Source: Solobacterium moorei
Lineage (GTDB): Bacteria > Bacillota_I > Bacilli_A > Erysipelotrichales > Erysipelotrichaceae
Direction of reading: 5' to 3'
Assembly: GCF_036323475.1 (NCBI RefSeq)
Contig: NZ_AP028934.1
Coordinates: forward strand, 620,001-684,000
Length of the DNA: 64,000 nt
The notes under the pieces are model-generated. The model saw only the letters and a list, made by a program, of their open reading frames with translations. It searched no databases and was not told the DNA's origin. Of the stretch, positions 62,002 to 64,000 are shown piece after piece. Each line of letters starts with the position of its first letter. The first letter of the stretch is position 1. The position numbers were made by a program, and so were the translations under genes.

Positions 62002-63708
62002 ATGAAACTTGTAATTGCTGAAAAGCCAAGTGTTGCAATTTCTATTGCAAAAGTAATTGGAGCTACAAAAAAGAAAGACGGATATTATGAAGGAAACGGA
62101 TATAAGGTAAGCTGGTGTGTTGGACATTTAATTCAAATGGCAAATCCTGATAGTTATGATGAAAAATATGCGAAGTGGAATATGGCGGATTTACCGATTA
62201 TTCCAAAGGAATATAAGTATGAGATTGCAAAGTCCACAAAGAAACAATTTACGATTCTTAAAAAGCTAATGAATGATAAGGACATAGATATTGTGATAAA
62301 TGCCTGCGATGCAGGACGTGAAGGAGAAGCCATCTTTAGGCTTGTATATAATCAGGCAAATTGTAAAAAGAAGATGAAACGCCTTTGGATTTCATCAATG
62401 GAAGATAGTGCAATTAAAGAGGGCTTTGATAACCTAAAAGATGGAAGTTCTTACGATAATCTGTTTGAGTCTGCACAAGCAAGGGCAATAGCAGATTGGC
62501 TTGTGGGAATGAATTTAAGCAGACTGTATTCGTGCCTATATAAACAGAGTTATTCTGTTGGGAGGGTACAAACACCAACTCTTGCAATGATTGTAAATAG
62601 AGATGATGAGATAGCAAATTTTAAGAAAGAAAAATATTATACATTGGAATTAAGTCTTAATGGCTTTACACTATCAACAGATAGAATTGATGATGAAATA
62701 ACAGCGGAACAGCTCTTAAATTTAGTAGGCGATAAGATAGAAATTACCGATGTTATTCAAAAGGAAAAGATAACAAAGCCTGAGCTGCCATTTGACCTTA
62801 CAACGCTTCAAAGAGAGTGCAATAAGTATTTTGGATATAGTGCAAAGCAGACATTAGATTATGCTCAAAGCCTCTATGAGAAGAAACTTATCACATATCC
62901 TCGAACAGACAGCAGATGCTTAACGGAAGATATGATTGTAAGTACGGTTAATAACATTTTAGGGAAAAATGATTTTGATACAGAGCGTATCAAGACGGTA
63001 TTTAACTCTAAAAAGGTTACAGACCATCATGCGATTATACCGACAGCAAGCAGTATGAATGAGGACTTAACTTCTCTTCCGGAAAGTGAATTGAAGGTAT
63101 ATGAACTTATTTTAAATAAGCTACATGCAAGTGTAGGCTATCCTTTAATTGAGAATACAACGAAGATTGTGGCTGAATTTGATGGATTTGAATTTACAAG
63201 CAGTGGCAAGGTGATTGTAGATGAAGGCTTTACCAAATACCTAAACGAATATGTAAAAAAGAAAAATGAAGATACAGTGCTTCCGGATGTAAAGATTGGT
63301 GATAGTCTTGATATTAAAGATAAAGAGATAAAAGAAAAATACACATCATCGCCTAAACATTTTACGGAAGATCTTCTCCTAAAGGCTATGGAGCTTGCAG
63401 GAAATGACGCATTGGAAAAAGGTGTAGAAGTTGAGCGAAAAGGACTTGGAACACCTGCAACAAGAGCAGGGATTATTGAAAATCTGATTTTCAAGGGATT
63501 TGTAGAAAGAGATAAAAAGAACCTTATTGCCACACATAAGGGAATAAGTCTTGTAACGATTGTAGCCGATACTTTTAAATCAGCAGAAACAACCGCAAAG
63601 TGGGAAATGGAGTTATCGGATATTGCAAAGGGAAAATCTTCAAAGGAAAAATTTTTAAAAGCGATTGAAAATGAGATAAAAGAAGTGGTTTCAACTTATA
63701 TCAAGTAA
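62002..63708 (+). CDS. topB: DNA topoisomerase III (TopB-type)
   Basis: 568 residues. The TOPRIM domain (KLVIAEKPSVAISIAKVIGA and NACDAGREGEAIFRLV) and the catalytic tyrosine in YPRTDSR near 300 mark a type IA topoisomerase. The C-terminal zinc fingers are missing, as in ICE-encoded short forms. It relaxes or decatenates DNA during ICE replication and transfer. AGGAGG precedes ATG. Confidence 0.93.
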   Translation: MKLVIAEKPSVAISIAKVIGATKKKDGYYEGNGYKVSWCVGHLIQMANPDSYDEKYAKWNMADLPIIPKEYKYEIAKSTKKQFTILKKLMNDKDIDIVINACDAGREGEAIFRLVYNQANCKKKMKRLWISSMEDSAIKEGFDNLKDGSSYDNLFESAQARAIADWLVGMNLSRLYSCLYKQSYSVGRVQTPTLAMIVNRDDEIANFKKEKYYTLELSLNGFTLSTDRIDDEITAEQLLNLVGDKIEITDVIQKEKITKPELPFDLTTLQRECNKYFGYSAKQTLDYAQSLYEKKLITYPRTDSRCLTEDMIVSTVNNILGKNDFDTERIKTVFNSKKVTDHHAIIPTASSMNEDLTSLPESELKVYELILNKLHASVGYPLIENTTKIVAEFDGFEFTSSGKVIVDEGFTKYLNEYVKKKNEDTVLPDVKIGDSLDIKDKEIKEKYTSSPKHFTEDLLLKAMELAGNDALEKGVEVERKGLGTPATRAGIIENLIFKGFVERDKKNLIATHKGISLVTIVADTFKSAETTAKWEMELSDIAKGKSSKEKFLKAIENEIKEVVSTYIK

Positions 63709-63727
63709 GATGGCACTAATTTCAAGG

Positions 63728-63756
63728 TGGAAAAAATGCCCTAAAAATGCTATAAT
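63728..63756 (+). promoter_or_regulatory. Promoter of the AbrB-like gene
   Basis: TGGAAA (63728-63733), 17 bp, TATAAT (63751-63756) preceded by TGC, an extended -10. Confidence 0.55.
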
Positions 63757-63791
63757 CTTTTGTAGGAAAAGTAGGGGGAAAGGAAACGGGT

Positions 63792-63971
63792 ATGAAAGAT
63801 ACATTTATGGATACTGCAAAAGTTATGTCAAAAGGGCAGGTTACTATTCCGAAAAGGATAAGAGAACTTTTGGACTTACAAAATGGAGATTATGTTACTT
63901 TTGTAGTTAATAACGATAAAGTGCAAATTCAAAACTCCAAAATTTTTATTGAAGAAAATATTGATAAATAA
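63792..63971 (+). CDS. SpoVT/AbrB-domain DNA-binding protein
   Basis: 59 residues starting MKDTFMDTAKVMSKGQVTIPKRIRELLDL; the SKGQVTIPKxIR core is the swapped-hairpin AbrB/MazE fold, and NGDYVTFVVNNDKVQIQNS completes it. Such proteins are often antitoxins or autoregulators. AGGGGGAAAGG lies upstream. A further gene may begin at ATG 63991 at the window edge, so a toxin-antitoxin pair or operon regulator is possible but not shown. Confidence 0.8.
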   Translation: MKDTFMDTAKVMSKGQVTIPKRIRELLDLQNGDYVTFVVNNDKVQIQNSKIFIEENIDK

Positions 63972-64000
63972 AGGTGGTGAAATAACAAAGATGACGATAG

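Noticed and set aside
63710-63910. 66-codon frame overlapping the AbrB-like gene
   Set aside because: It is out of frame with a clear AbrB motif, and has neither family resemblance nor a ribosome site.

Overview
The window is a Bacillota chromosome segment, most like the Erysipelotrichaceae: low G+C, good Shine-Dalgarno sites, a mollicute-like GatA active-site context, an unusual LigA, and a CdaR-GlmM neighbourhood. It splits into two regions. Positions 1-33150 are host chromosome, with frequent CGT/CGC arginine codons and mostly housekeeping genes. Positions 33151-64000 are mobile DNA, with AGA-dominated arginine and A-rich coding strands. It is the left part of an integrative and conjugative element (ICE) inserted at the 3' end of rlmD/rumA, and a second mobilizable transposon is nested inside it.

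The host region begins with the end of cdaR, then glmM, glf and an oxidative pentose-phosphate operon (pgl-gnd-zwf). Next is a gene of unknown function cut by an IS1595-family insertion sequence that left an 8-bp target duplication. Then come a fumarate-reductase-like flavoprotein lipoprotein, tRNA-Leu(GAG), typA, a UDG-like gene, a DJ-1/PfpI gene, pepT, a PfkB sugar-phosphate kinase, a thioredoxin-like lipoprotein, a GT2 glycosyltransferase, a GNAT acetyltransferase, cls and a patatin-like lipase. A minus-strand cluster follows (rRNA methyltransferase-like, RluD-like, and a VanY-like protein missing both zinc-ligand histidines). The host part ends with pcrA, ligA, an EamA transporter, gatCAB, a membrane protein and rlmD.

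The ICE backbone in the window has a RepA_N-type initiator with in-gene iterons, a DnaC-like loader, a DUF3801/PcfB-like protein, the VirD4 coupling ATPase (split), an SSB-like protein, Maff2, VirB6/TrbL, PrgI, VirB4, a CD1108-like cell-wall hydrolase, DUF4315 and DUF4366 proteins, TopB and an AbrB-like regulator. Its integrase and relaxase are not seen and probably lie beyond the right edge.

The nested transposon is about 15.17 kb (36768-51934) and has Tn4451/TnpX-type organization. It carries a large serine recombinase at the left end, a TnpW-like gene at the right end, a MobQ relaxase with a recognisable oriT, and its own replication initiator with helically phased iterons. It sits between the Walker A and Walker B halves of virD4 at a GGA/GA site, and removing it restores the virD4 frame exactly. 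Joining its two ends would create a TTGACA-17 bp-TAGAAT promoter reading into the recombinase. Its cargo is a TetR-controlled transport locus: a ClbS/DfsB-like protein, a heterodimeric ABC pair, and an ECF module of fused ATPases, EcfT and an MptD-type S component. This resembles a siderophore or small-molecule uptake island, and no classical resistance gene was found. Both mobile elements also share a recurrent layout in which terminator-like hairpins stand directly in front of operon-leading genes with no room for a promoter between.
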